A program made the position numbers and the translations under genes. From Hyphomicrobiales bacterium (GTDB taxonomy: Bacteria; Pseudomonadota; Alphaproteobacteria; Rhizobiales; HXMU1428-3), in the NCBI GenBank assembly GCA_021775425.1, contig JAJFHX010000020.1, positions 62,001 to 126,000 on the forward strand: a stretch of 64,000 nucleotides of DNA. The letters run 5' to 3'. The notes below the pieces were generated by a model, which saw nothing but the letters and a program-made list of their open reading frames with translations, made no database searches and was not told where the DNA came from. This document shows, in pieces, positions 9,678-18,011 of this stretch (positions within the stretch are counted from its first letter, which is position 1; each line of letters opens with the position of its first letter).

Positions 9678-9716
9678 AAAACGCCGCCTCATATCTGAGG
9701 CGGCGTTTTTGTTTTT
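9678..9716 (+). terminator. Intrinsic terminator
   Basis: A perfect 14-bp stem (9678-9691 with 9696-9709) with a 4-base loop is followed by T-rich sequence. It ends the cytochrome/small-protein unit. The A-run before the stem means it may also stop leftward transcription coming from the AstE-like operon. Confidence 0.9.
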
Positions 9717-9770
9717 CAATGTTGAATTTTTAAGTCTGAAAATTTTGCGAACTCTCGCAATCAGGCAAGC

Positions 9771-10820
9771 TTAATTCGGCTCAGGATAATCATCCGATTT
9801 TAAACCTTCAATATGGGCGTCCTGAAACGTCTCAATCGCATCCTCAACGCTTTCAGAATCTGCAAACCGCGCCACATGAAACAGCGCATCGCCCTCATTC
9901 ACCACCGGTAAATTTGTTTGCCCTAAAAGAATACCGGTCACAGGAGAAATAATATCCATCTCATTTTCACCCAGCGCATCAGCAATTTTTCCAAGCGACT
10001 CGCCCTTTTTCACCCGCCCGCCAAGTTCAAAATCACCCCTCAGCAAACCTGAAAGCGGCGCCCTGATCCAGGTTGAAGTCCTCGCTTCAACAACCGGTAC
10101 ATCAGGTGGTTCATGCTCTGTGTATTCAATCATTCCAAGCACACACATCACATTCATCACACCATTAACACCGGCGTTAATAGAAAGGTCATCAAATCTG
10201 AGCGCCTCACCGGCCTCATAAAGCAGCATCGGTATGTTTTGCTCCAGCGCATATTGCCGAAGCGACCCATCCCGCATATTCGCATTAACGGTTACAGGTG
10301 TGCCAAAGGCTCTTGCCAATTGCTCACACCCCTTATCATCAAGGTTAGCCCTCACATGCGGCAGGTTGGTGCGGTTATTCGCACCTGTGTGAAGGTCAAT
10401 CCCATGCGTTGCCTTCATGACAATTTCTGTCGCAAAAACATGTGCCACTCTCGCCGCTAGAGAACCATGCTTCGCCCCCGGAAAGGAGCGATTAAGATCA
10501 CGTCTGTCCGGCAGATAACGGGTGAAGTTAAAGAACCCATAAACATTCACAATCGGAATACAGATCAAAGTGCCTTTAATATTATCGAGCTGTGGCAATT
10601 GTAACAGCTGACGGATAATCTCAATCCCGTTAATTTCATCGCCGTGTATGGCGGCTGAAACAAACAGCACCGGCCCGTCTTCATCCCCATGAATAACATG
10701 CACCGGCATAGATAAAGGCGTATATGCGGATTGCCCAGGCACCGGCAAGGATAGTGTTTTTCTTGTCCCCGCCTCAATCACCATATCAGCGATAACAAAC
10801 CCATCTCTTTTTTTCGTCAT
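9771..10820 (-). CDS. Succinylglutamate desuccinylase/aspartoacylase-family zinc hydrolase
   Basis: This 349-aa protein is a zinc carboxypeptidase-like amidohydrolase. The zinc ligands are visible as HxxE in AAIHGDEINGIEI and as the His of DLHTGANNRTN. The C-terminal third (about 250-325) is a lipoyl/biotinyl-like beta barrel (RAPLSGLL, ISPVTGILLG), as in this AstE/AspA subgroup. It is the last gene of a leftward operon, only 14 bp after rimK. A gene of this class is often found with RimK and a retropepsin-like protein, so a role in removing or trimming glutamyl/acyl groups is plausible. It is not expected to be the arginine-catabolic AstE, because no ast genes are present. Its substrate is unproven. 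Confidence 0.85.
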   Translation of the reverse strand: MTKKRDGFVIADMVIEAGTRKTLSLPVPGQSAYTPLSMPVHVIHGDEDGPVLFVSAAIHGDEINGIEIIRQLLQLPQLDNIKGTLICIPIVNVYGFFNFTRYLPDRRDLNRSFPGAKHGSLAARVAHVFATEIVMKATHGIDLHTGANNRTNLPHVRANLDDKGCEQLARAFGTPVTVNANMRDGSLRQYALEQNIPMLLYEAGEALRFDDLSINAGVNGVMNVMCVLGMIEYTEHEPPDVPVVEARTSTWIRAPLSGLLRGDFELGGRVKKGESLGKIADALGENEMDIISPVTGILLGQTNLPVVNEGDALFHVARFADSESVEDAIETFQDAHIEGLKSDDYPEPN

Positions 10821-10834
10821 TTAAATATCCACAC

Positions 10835-11740
10835 TTAACCTTTGCCACGTGTTCTGGTCTTATTCGGTCTGGCACTTTTTTCCAGATGCTCAATTATTTT
10901 ATCTGCCACATCAATTCCGCTGGCCGCTTCAACCCCTTCAAGCCCGGGCGAAGAGTTTACCTCCATAACCACAGGCCCATGGTTAGAGCGAAGCATATCA
11001 ACACCCGCCACATTAAGCCCCATGATGCGCGCCGCCCGAACCGCCGTTGAGCGCTCCTCCGGGGTAATCTTGACCATATTCGCCGACCCGCCACGATGCA
11101 GGTTCGATCTGAAATCACCCTCTTTCCCCTTGCGCTTCATTGACGCCACAACCTTATCACCAATCACCAGACAGCGAATATCAGTCCCGCCAGCTTCCTT
11201 AATAAATTCCTGCACCAGAATATTCGCCTTCAACCCGCCAAATGCCTGGATCATACTTTCAGCCGCTGACTTGGTCTCACCAAGCACAACACCAATACCC
11301 TGCGTTCCTTCAAGCAGTTTGATAACAACAGGCGCCCCGCCAACCATCTCAATAATTTCATCCGGGTCTGAAGACTTATGCGCAAATGCGGTAACTGGCA
11401 GACCAATGCCCCGCCGTGCCAATAGCTGCAAACTTCTAAGTTTGTCTCTTGAACGGGAGATAGCAACCGATTCATTTAAGGGATAAACATCCATAATTTC
11501 AAACTGACGCAGAACCGCCGTTCCAAAAAACGTAACCGAAGCGCCGATCCTTGGAATCACGGCATCATACCCGGTCAGGTCTTTTCCATGATATTTCATC
11601 ACCGGCTTATGTGTCGCCAGGTTAATCACCACCTTCAGCGTATCAATCACATGAATATCATGCCCCCGGTTTTTCGCGGCCTCTACCAGCCGTTTATGTG
11701 AATAAAGTTTAGGGTTGCGGGCAAGTAGAGCAATTTTCAT
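10835..11740 (-). CDS. RimK-type alpha-L-glutamate ligase (ATP-grasp)
   Basis: At 301 aa this is almost the same length as E. coli RimK. It has the N-terminal RimK pre-ATP-grasp domain and the ATP-grasp signatures: [14 protein letters not shown], the [17 protein letters not shown] block, the basic SMKRK...FRSNLHRGG region and the metal-binding [12 protein letters not shown]. RimK adds glutamate residues to the C terminus of ribosomal protein S6 or makes poly-alpha-glutamate. The last residues ([10 protein letters not shown]) are a basic tail. It sits between the retropepsin-like gene (36 bp upstream) and the AstE-like gene (14 bp downstream), which points to one transcript and one pathway. 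Confidence 0.93.
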   Translation of the reverse strand: MKIALLARNPKLYSHKRLVEAAKNRGHDIHVIDTLKVVINLATHKPVMKYHGKDLTGYDAVIPRIGASVTFFGTAVLRQFEIMDVYPLNESVAISRSRDKLRSLQLLARRGIGLPVTAFAHKSSDPDEIIEMVGGAPVVIKLLEGTQGIGVVLGETKSAAESMIQAFGGLKANILVQEFIKEAGGTDIRCLVIGDKVVASMKRKGKEGDFRSNLHRGGSANMVKITPEERSTAVRAARIMGLNVAGVDMLRSNHGPVVMEVNSSPGLEGVEAASGIDVADKIIEHLEKSARPNKTRTRGKG

Positions 11741-11776
11741 TATTTTTTCCTAAAAAGGGTTGCAGTCTGAATTTTA

Positions 11777-12256
11777 TTAAATCTGGATATTATAAAACTC
11801 GTCATCGTCAAACTTACCGAGTTTGTAAGAGGATCCCGGGTCAACCATGACTCGTTTTTGCAGGGCTTCCCGCCCGAGCAGCATACGAAATCCCATTTCA
11901 TCCCGGTTAGAAAGCGTCATTTCAACCGGCCATTGTTTCTCACCAAGGGCAAGTCTGGTCCTGATCACATAACGCAAATCCCTTTGACCGTTTGAACTCG
12001 TCACAGTACGTCGGTCAAAAACTTTCGCCGTACAATTTAGCTCAGGGAGTTTATGTCGCTGTACAGGGTGAACACAAAACCGGACATATTGTTCCCCCCC
12101 GTCTTCAAAAGGCACAATCTTAAACGCATGCATGGCGGATGTTTTAGCGCCCGTATCAACCTTGGCCTTGATACCGGGAATACCCAGTTCAGGCAACTGG
12201 ACCCATTCACGCCACCCCACAATAACTCTTTGAGCGCTCTTTTTTGATTTTGTCAT
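11777..12256 (-). CDS. RimB-like retropepsin-fold protease (ATP-dependent zinc protease family)
   Basis: This 159-aa protein matches the small family long annotated as ATP-dependent zinc protease, and now linked to RimB of pseudomonads. It has WREWVQLPELG followed by the aspartic-protease motif AKVDTGAKTSA and the C-terminal hydrophobic-Leu-Gly segment FRMLLGREAL. No zinc site is obvious, so the retropepsin reading fits better. As the first gene of the operon with rimK, it probably cleaves or regulates the glutamylation performed by RimK. Length is typical (150-170 aa). The protein is soluble, with no signal peptide. Confidence 0.85.
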   Translation of the reverse strand: MTKSKKSAQRVIVGWREWVQLPELGIPGIKAKVDTGAKTSAMHAFKIVPFEDGGEQYVRFCVHPVQRHKLPELNCTAKVFDRRTVTSSNGQRDLRYVIRTRLALGEKQWPVEMTLSNRDEMGFRMLLGREALQKRVMVDPGSSYKLGKFDDDEFYNIQI

Positions 12257-12465
12257 CTGTTATTTTAGCCTGCCGAAGGTTGCGCACACAAATCATATGG
12301 TACATGGAAACAGCCTTCAAAAATCAACTTTATTCATAAATTCACAATATCCGCAAAGAACAGCTGTTATTAAGCAAATGATTTGTTGATCTTCACCCAA
12401 AACATCCATTCTAATAATCAGCAGATATACATCAAACGCAGATATGCTTCAAAAAGGGGTTTGAT

Positions 12466-13449
12466 ATGAGCAGCTTTATCCTTCAGTCATTTGAATTTGA
12501 TGGCAAAGGCGGTGGAATTGAAATTCCTGTAAAATCCCTCAGTGAAAAGGTCAAATCAAAAAATCTCACCTGGCTGCATATGGATGGCACTCAGCCTGAA
12601 ACAACGACGTTTCTGCAAAACGAGATCAACTACCTCGACCCTTTCGTGATAGAAGCGTTGATTGCTGAAGAAAGCCGCCCCCGCCTCACCGAAATAAACA
12701 CCAAAGAATGCAATGGCGCATTACTCATTCTAAGAGGCGTCAATCTCAACAAAGACGCTGCACCTGAAGATATGGTCTCCATCCGGTTATGGGTAGATCA
12801 ACACCGGATCATCAGCGTAAGAAAGCGCAAACTAAAAGCTGTCCTTGATATGGAACAGAAAATCAGAACCGGCAAAGGTCCAAAAGACACTGGTGAATTC
12901 ATCAACATGCTGATCACCAGATTATTCGAGCGAATGGAACCAGTACTCACCGAGCTAGACGATCACACTGACGACATAGAAGAAAAAGTGATCGAGCGGG
13001 CAGATAGCGCATTGCGGCAAAACATCACCAATATTCGCAAACAAGCCATTATGTTACGCCGATACATGGCCCCCCAAAAAGACGCTATCGGCCAGTTAAA
13101 CATTTCAGATATTGACTGGCTCAATGAAAGCCACCGTCGCCACCTTCATGAAAATCATCAGCGCATCATCCGCTATGTTGAAGATCTGGATGCCATCCGG
13201 GAACGCGCCCAGATCGTCAAAGACGAGCTGGCCAACATGCTCTCAGACAAACTCAATAAAAACATGTATTTTCTCTCAGTCATCTCTGCTATTTTCTTAC
13301 CGCTAGGGTTTTTAACCGGTCTGCTCGGCATTAATGTCGGCGGCATCCCAGGCGCTGAAAACAGTTACGCCTTCATGATCTTCATCATAATCCTGGCCAT
13401 AATTGTCGGCCTGCAAATTTACATATTCAAAAAATTAAAATGGTTTTAA
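12466..13449 (+). CDS. CorA-family zinc transporter, ZntB-like
   Basis: This 327-aa protein has the CorA/ZntB fold: a large N-terminal cytoplasmic domain (about 1-265, with the helical funnel around MEPVLTELDDHTDDIEEKV) and two C-terminal membrane helices. The pore signature is GINVGGIPGAENSYAF. The GIN variant in place of GMN is typical of ZntB-like members rather than Mg-specific CorA. The C terminus ends KKLKWF. It should move divalent cations, probably Zn2+, across the inner membrane. AAAGGGG before the ATG supports the start. The next small gene follows after 48 bp and may be co-transcribed. Confidence 0.88.
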   Translation: MSSFILQSFEFDGKGGGIEIPVKSLSEKVKSKNLTWLHMDGTQPETTTFLQNEINYLDPFVIEALIAEESRPRLTEINTKECNGALLILRGVNLNKDAAPEDMVSIRLWVDQHRIISVRKRKLKAVLDMEQKIRTGKGPKDTGEFINMLITRLFERMEPVLTELDDHTDDIEEKVIERADSALRQNITNIRKQAIMLRRYMAPQKDAIGQLNISDIDWLNESHRRHLHENHQRIIRYVEDLDAIRERAQIVKDELANMLSDKLNKNMYFLSVISAIFLPLGFLTGLLGINVGGIPGAENSYAFMIFIIILAIIVGLQIYIFKKLKWF

Positions 13450-13497
13450 AACCTTTTATCCTTCACATGAAAACAAAAAGACTCAGGAGTTTCCCGC

Positions 13498-13881
13498 GTG
13501 GAAAAATCAAAACAATTATTAGAAGCCGTTCAACTCTATTTCGATGCTCTATATTATTGCGATACAGACATGCTCAACAAAGTATTCCATGAAACCTCCA
13601 GCTTATTTGATGCAGATGAAGGTAAAATTTTCGCCGAACCAATCGCCAGCTTCAGCAAAGATGTCGGCAGTCGTATGTCGCCGGCCAGTAAAAACCAGCC
13701 ACGCGAAGATGAAATCCTGATGATAGACTGGCTCTCACCCATCAGCGCCACCGTCAAAATCCGCCTCAGAGCCCACGAGAATATCTTCGTAGACCATTTA
13801 GCTTTCGTAAAAGGTGAAAATGGCTGGCAAATTGTCTCTAAAATCTGGCATCTTGAAAGCGTGACATCAAATCCGGTTTAA
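13498..13881 (+). CDS. NTF2-like / putative lumazine-binding domain protein
   Basis: This 127-aa soluble protein starts at GTG, with AGGAG about 8 bases before it. Its pattern matches the SnoaL/NTF2-like alpha+beta cone fold: an initial helix (LLEAVQLYFDALYYCDTDMLNKVFHETSS), then strands containing SPISATVKIRL and a final strand block ending WQIVSKIWHLES. Members of the putative lumazine-binding group share this length and end. No catalytic residues can be assigned. It lies just downstream of the ZntB-like gene on the same strand and converges with the EamA gene. Confidence 0.75.
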   Translation: MEKSKQLLEAVQLYFDALYYCDTDMLNKVFHETSSLFDADEGKIFAEPIASFSKDVGSRMSPASKNQPREDEILMIDWLSPISATVKIRLRAHENIFVDHLAFVKGENGWQIVSKIWHLESVTSNPV

Positions 13882-13925
13882 TTGAAACAACCTCTTCGCT
13901 CTATGACTGCGACATGACATTGGCT

Positions 13926-14825
13926 CTATGCTTTTGTTGATTTGAGCAGCATCGGGCTAAGTCCCGCCACAAATACAATCAGCAGCCCCACCCCGGTCAT
14001 GACATCAGGAAAATCGGCGAAAACCAGCCATCCAATCAGCGTTGCGGATACAAGCTGGCTGTATACAAGAGGCGAAAGCAACCCGGCCCGTGCATATCCA
14101 AGCGCCATAATCGCCAGCAAATTACCAATTCCAGAAGAAACACCAGAACCAAGCAGCATCAATGGCGTTTCAATTTGAAGCGAATAAAAATGATGAACCG
14201 CCAGCGGCATCAGTAAAATCGCACCAACACATAATTGCCCGGCCAGTTGCGCCAGTGGCGGGCCAACACGGGCAGCCCAGCGCGTCGCTGTCAGATAGGC
14301 ACCATAAAAACACCCGGCACCAAGAGCGAACAATTGCCCCGTCGCAATAACCCCTTGCGGCTTTAAAATTAACAGAATACCGACAAACCCTGCCAGTAAC
14401 GCCGCCCATTCAACCCCGCGAACTTCCTCACCAAGAACAAATCGCGCCAGTAAAGTCGCAACCACTGGGCCGATGAAAAAAGCGCCAAAAGCATCTGCCA
14501 GTGGCACCATGGTAACTGCCGTGATAATGCAGGCAATGGTGCTGGAAAGCAGTGTCCCACGCAATATCTGCGCCCGCCAGAAACCTTCCTTCAGCTCATT
14601 GAACTGTCCGGATAACAGAGCCAACGGCAAAACAATCAGCATTCCAATCACAAATCTCGTCCAGGCAATGGTTACCCCATTATAAGAACTCGCTTCAGCA
14701 GCCAGTTTGGCAAAGCTGTCTCCCAGTGGAATAAACATCATCCCGACAACCATCAATCCGACAGCCTTTAGACTTTGCTGTTTCACAGCCACCATTTCAC
14801 CTGAACCCATACCCGATCCATTCAT
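13926..14825 (-). CDS. DMT-superfamily (EamA) transporter
   Basis: This 299-aa integral membrane protein shows about ten hydrophobic segments arranged as two EamA repeats (about residues 20-145 and 165-292). Typical signatures include MFIPLGDSFAKL in the first repeat and the GNLLAIMALGYARAGLLSPL region in the second, where substrate specificity usually lies. It is a drug/metabolite or amino-acid exporter of the inner membrane; the substrate cannot be told. The start is uncertain, since ATGs at 14825, 14810 and 14795 are all possible and the cytoplasmic N terminus gives no help. It is a single leftward gene. Confidence 0.85.
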   Translation of the reverse strand: MNGSGMGSGEMVAVKQQSLKAVGLMVVGMMFIPLGDSFAKLAAEASSYNGVTIAWTRFVIGMLIVLPLALLSGQFNELKEGFWRAQILRGTLLSSTIACIITAVTMVPLADAFGAFFIGPVVATLLARFVLGEEVRGVEWAALLAGFVGILLILKPQGVIATGQLFALGAGCFYGAYLTATRWAARVGPPLAQLAGQLCVGAILLMPLAVHHFYSLQIETPLMLLGSGVSSGIGNLLAIMALGYARAGLLSPLVYSQLVSATLIGWLVFADFPDVMTGVGLLIVFVAGLSPMLLKSTKA

Positions 14826-15283
14826 TTAATGAAAAGCAAACAAGCTGACAGAAACCTGCCCTTATCTGCAAACCAAATCATCAGCAATAAAGCAGATGAG
14901 TAACTTCGCGCCATACACACCCCATCTGCCAAAAAACTCAGCACATGAATGTCTATTTTTTAATCATATTTTCAAGCTGCCCACCTTCTTAGCTATTATT
15001 TACACAGCCGTCATCAGGAACATTGTTACGATTGTCTCTTAAACACCTTCTATTTTTTTAATAAATGCATATTTAATGCAGCTTTTAACGCCTCTCCTGC
15101 CTTTTCACCTCATCTGCCAATCTCCCCAAACAATCAGATCATAATTATTGAAACACAACCCACTTGGCCTGCCTTTTGCGAAAGAGGATTTCAGTGGAAG
15201 TAAATTGCTGACAAAGATTGCATTAAAAAAAGCAATCGCAATAAAAAGCTTACCTCAATAATAAATGAATTTTAGGAGCACCT
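14826..15283. other. Intergenic region upstream of the FNT transporter
   Basis: A 458-bp AT-rich gap between divergent genes. It contains the putative sigma-54 promoter listed separately and a 6-bp inverted repeat (GATTGC at 15216-15221, GCAATC at 15232-15237, separated by an A-rich loop) that would fall in the 5' untranslated region. No gene is seen. No clear NtrC or FNR site was recognised. Confidence 0.5.
15165..15179 (+). promoter_or_regulatory. Putative sigma-54 (-24/-12) promoter of the FNT gene
   Basis: TGGCCTGCCTTTTGC matches the RpoN consensus TGGCACG-N4-TTGC at the invariant GG and GC, with exact spacing, 105 bp before the transporter ATG. The expected start of transcription is near 15190. 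A sigma-54 promoter would tie the transporter to nitrogen status. No activator site was recognised upstream. Confidence 0.55.
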
Positions 15284-16096
15284 ATGGCTTATCTTGCCCC
15301 AACTGAATTTGTCACAAAGATGATTGATGCCGGAGAATCAAAAGTCTTCATGTCAACGCGTGACACCCTGATCCGTTCTTATATGGCGGGCGCTATTCTC
15401 GCCCTTGCCGCGGCTTTTGCCATCACCATCAACGTCCAGACAGGCCAGCCACTTGCCGGTGCTGTTCTGTTTCCTGTTGGCTTTTGTCTTTTATATCTAT
15501 TGGGCTTTGATCTTCTTACCGGTGTTTTCACTCTTGTGCCGTTAGCCCTTATTGATAAAAGGCCCGGCGTCACCACTGGCGGAATGCTGCGAAACTGGTC
15601 GCTGGTCTTTATTGGTAACTTCGCTGGTGCGTTTACCGTCGCAGTGATGATGGCTATCATCTTCACTTTCGGCTTTACCCAGGAACCAAACATCATCGGT
15701 CAGAAAATCGGCACCATCGGTGAAGGAAGAACCGTTGGTTACGCTGATCACGGTTTTGGTGGCATGCTCACCCTTTTCATCCGCGGCGTTCTTTGTAACT
15801 GGATGGTCTCAACCGGCGTTGTCGCCGCTTTCATGTCCACCTCAGTAACCGGCAAGGTCATCGCCATGTGGATGCCAATTATGCTGTTCTTCTATATGGG
15901 CTTTGAGCACTCAATTGTGAACATGTTCCTGTTCCCGTCTGGCTTGTTACTTGGTGGTAATTTTTCCATAATGGATTACCTTCTCTGGAACGAAATTCCA
16001 ACTGTGGTGGGTAACCTCGTTGGCGGCCTCGCCTTCGTTGGCCTTACTCTATATTCAACTCATGTCAGAACTGGCATGAAACGCAATCAGGCATAA
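15284..16096 (+). CDS. Formate/nitrite transporter family channel (FocA/NirC)
   Basis: This 270-aa inner-membrane protein with six hydrophobic segments has the pentameric FNT fold. Diagnostic segments are RGVLCNWMVSTGV and GFEHSIVNMFLFPSG, the latter holding the central conserved histidine of the pore. It should pass formate or nitrite. AGGAG precedes the ATG by 6 bases. The downstream kinase/phosphatase gene starts 91 bp later, beyond a terminator hairpin. The putative sigma-54 promoter and this neighbour favour nitrite uptake for assimilation over fermentative formate export. No nitrite reductase genes lie in the window, so that remains inference. Confidence 0.9.
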   Translation: MAYLAPTEFVTKMIDAGESKVFMSTRDTLIRSYMAGAILALAAAFAITINVQTGQPLAGAVLFPVGFCLLYLLGFDLLTGVFTLVPLALIDKRPGVTTGGMLRNWSLVFIGNFAGAFTVAVMMAIIFTFGFTQEPNIIGQKIGTIGEGRTVGYADHGFGGMLTLFIRGVLCNWMVSTGVVAAFMSTSVTGKVIAMWMPIMLFFYMGFEHSIVNMFLFPSGLLLGGNFSIMDYLLWNEIPTVVGNLVGGLAFVGLTLYSTHVRTGMKRNQA

Positions 16097-16116
16097 TCAT
16101 CAGTTTTATGCTAATG

Positions 16117-16153
16117 AAAGAGCCTCGCCTTTGTAAGTGCGAGGCTCTTTTTA
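16117..16153 (+). terminator. Intrinsic terminator after the FNT gene
   Basis: A 12-bp perfect stem (16117-16128 with 16139-16150) with a 10-base loop runs into T-rich sequence. It lies between the transporter and the kinase/phosphatase gene, so the second gene is either read through or has its own promoter. Confidence 0.85.
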
Positions 16154-16187
16154 TATCTTATCCCTGTCGGTCGAGCGCTCCATCAAG

Positions 16188-17909
16188 ATGAAAAAACAAC
16201 TTAAAATTACAATCGGCCAGCACTCAGACAAAGGACGCAAAGACCTCAACCAGGATTTTCACGGCGCTCTTTTTCCCGAACAACCCGCCCTTTCACAAAA
16301 AGGCATCGCCATTGCCCTGGCTGATGGTATTTCCAGCAGCAATGTCAGTCAGGTTGCTGCCGAAATGGCAGTAAAAAGTTTCCTGACTGATTATTATTGC
16401 ACCTCAGAAAGCTGGACAGTAAAAACCTCAGGGCAAAGCGTCATCAAGGCCACAAACTCCTGGCTATATTCACAAACCCACCGCAGTGAACATGCTTATG
16501 ATATCGAAAAGGGTTATGTCTGTACCTTTTGCGCCATGGTCGTAAAGGGACGCGCCGCCCACCTGTTTCATATCGGTGACAGCCGCATTTACCGCCTGCT
16601 TGGCAGCTCACTCGAACAACTGACAACCGATCACATATTACAGATTTCTTCAGATCAAAGCGTCCTCAGCAAAGCCCTTGGGATGAGCCCGAGAACTGAT
16701 ATCGATTATCAGAAACTTCCTCTAAAACGCGGTGACATCTATATTCTGGCAACAGACGGCGTTTATGAACACATCACCGCAGCTGACCTCACTAACGCCA
16801 TCAACAGCCACGGAGACAATCTGAACGAAGCCGCCAAATCCATCATTAATCAAGCCTATGAGCAGGATAGCAACGACAACCTGACAATCCAGATTATACG
16901 CATCGATGAGCTCCCGGAAGGAGACGCCGCCGATGTGCTGGGTGAGGCAACTGAACTCCCTCTCCCCCCCCTGCTGGAACCGCGCGCTGAATTTGATGGT
17001 TATAAAATCATTCGCCAGCTTCACGCCAGCCACCGCAGCCACATCTATCTGGCAACCGATCTTGAAACTGAAGAAACCATTACCCTCAAAATCCCGTCAA
17101 TCGATTTACGATCAGAGCAAACCTTTCTCAAACATTTCATGATGGAAGAATGGATCGCAAGAAGGCTCAACAGCCCTCATGTCCTTAAAGCACATCAGCC
17201 AAAAAGAAAACGAAACTACCTTTATGTCACAACCGAATTTGTTGAAGGTCAGACCCTCACCCAATGGATGATAGACAACCCAACTCCAAAGCTGGAACAG
17301 GTCAGAGACATCATCGAGCAGATCGCCATCGGTTTAAGAGCCTTTCACCGCATGGAAATGTTGCATCAGGATCTGCGCCCTGAAAACATCATGATCGACA
17401 GCAAAGGCACCGCAAAAATCATAGACCTCGGCTCAACCAGAGTGGCAGGTGTCGTTGAAACTGCCCCAAATCTTGATAATGACGAAATCCTCGGCACTAT
17501 CCAGTATTCCGCACCTGAATATTTCACAGGAGAAATCGGCACCCCCCGTTCCGATCAGTTTTCACTTGGCGTAATAGCTTACCAGATGTTCACCGGCAAA
17601 TTACCCTATGGCCGTGAAGTCTCAAAAGTCAGAACGAAATCAGACCAGCGCCAATTGCGCTACATCCCAGCGCGAGAAACCGTCCCCGAACTTCCCATCT
17701 GGATCGACGCGACACTTAAAAAATCTGTCCATCCTGACCCGTGGAGCCGTTATGAAGCGCTTTCAGAATTTATTTATGATCTCCGCAACCCAAACAAAAA
17801 TTTCCTCGCCACAAGCCACACCTCCCTTAAAGAGCGCAACCCGCTCTTGTTCTGGAAAGGACTGAGCTTCATCCTGTTTTGTATTATTATTGTTCTGCTT
17901 ATTATATAA
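16188..17909 (+). CDS. PP2C phosphatase / Ser-Thr kinase fusion, membrane-anchored
   Basis: About 573 aa from the ATG at 16188; an earlier in-frame start would lie inside the terminator. Residues 1-235 form a PP2C phosphatase with its metal-site motifs: LNQD, ADGIS, HIGDSRIYRL, ATDGVY and SNDNLT. Residues 270-520 form a Hanks-type kinase with the ATP lysine in TLKIP, the catalytic loop HQDLRPEN (about 393-400) and DLG in place of DFG. The glycine-rich loop is degenerate (QLHASHRSHIY). The last 20 residues are a hydrophobic tail anchor. Proteins of this architecture are known beside nitrate/nitrite assimilation genes, which fits the preceding nitrite/formate channel. It is probably an inner-membrane regulator; targets are unknown. 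Confidence 0.87.
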   Translation: MKKQLKITIGQHSDKGRKDLNQDFHGALFPEQPALSQKGIAIALADGISSSNVSQVAAEMAVKSFLTDYYCTSESWTVKTSGQSVIKATNSWLYSQTHRSEHAYDIEKGYVCTFCAMVVKGRAAHLFHIGDSRIYRLLGSSLEQLTTDHILQISSDQSVLSKALGMSPRTDIDYQKLPLKRGDIYILATDGVYEHITAADLTNAINSHGDNLNEAAKSIINQAYEQDSNDNLTIQIIRIDELPEGDAADVLGEATELPLPPLLEPRAEFDGYKIIRQLHASHRSHIYLATDLETEETITLKIPSIDLRSEQTFLKHFMMEEWIARRLNSPHVLKAHQPKRKRNYLYVTTEFVEGQTLTQWMIDNPTPKLEQVRDIIEQIAIGLRAFHRMEMLHQDLRPENIMIDSKGTAKIIDLGSTRVAGVVETAPNLDNDEILGTIQYSAPEYFTGEIGTPRSDQFSLGVIAYQMFTGKLPYGREVSKVRTKSDQRQLRYIPARETVPELPIWIDATLKKSVHPDPWSRYEALSEFIYDLRNPNKNFLATSHTSLKERNPLLFWKGLSFILFCIIIVLLII

Positions 17910-18011
17910 TAATTGGTCATATAAACCGGTTAAATAGATTCCAGTTCACCAAATTATCACTGCTTTGCGTGGCACATCACAATGCAAGGCTCATCAATGG
18001 ACCACGCCTGA

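Noticed and set aside
15216..15237. Inverted repeat upstream of the FNT gene as an FNR or NtrC site
   Set aside because: The arms GATTGC/GCAATC with a 10-base A-rich gap match neither TTGAT-N4-ATCAA nor the NtrC consensus, and it lies downstream of the predicted start.
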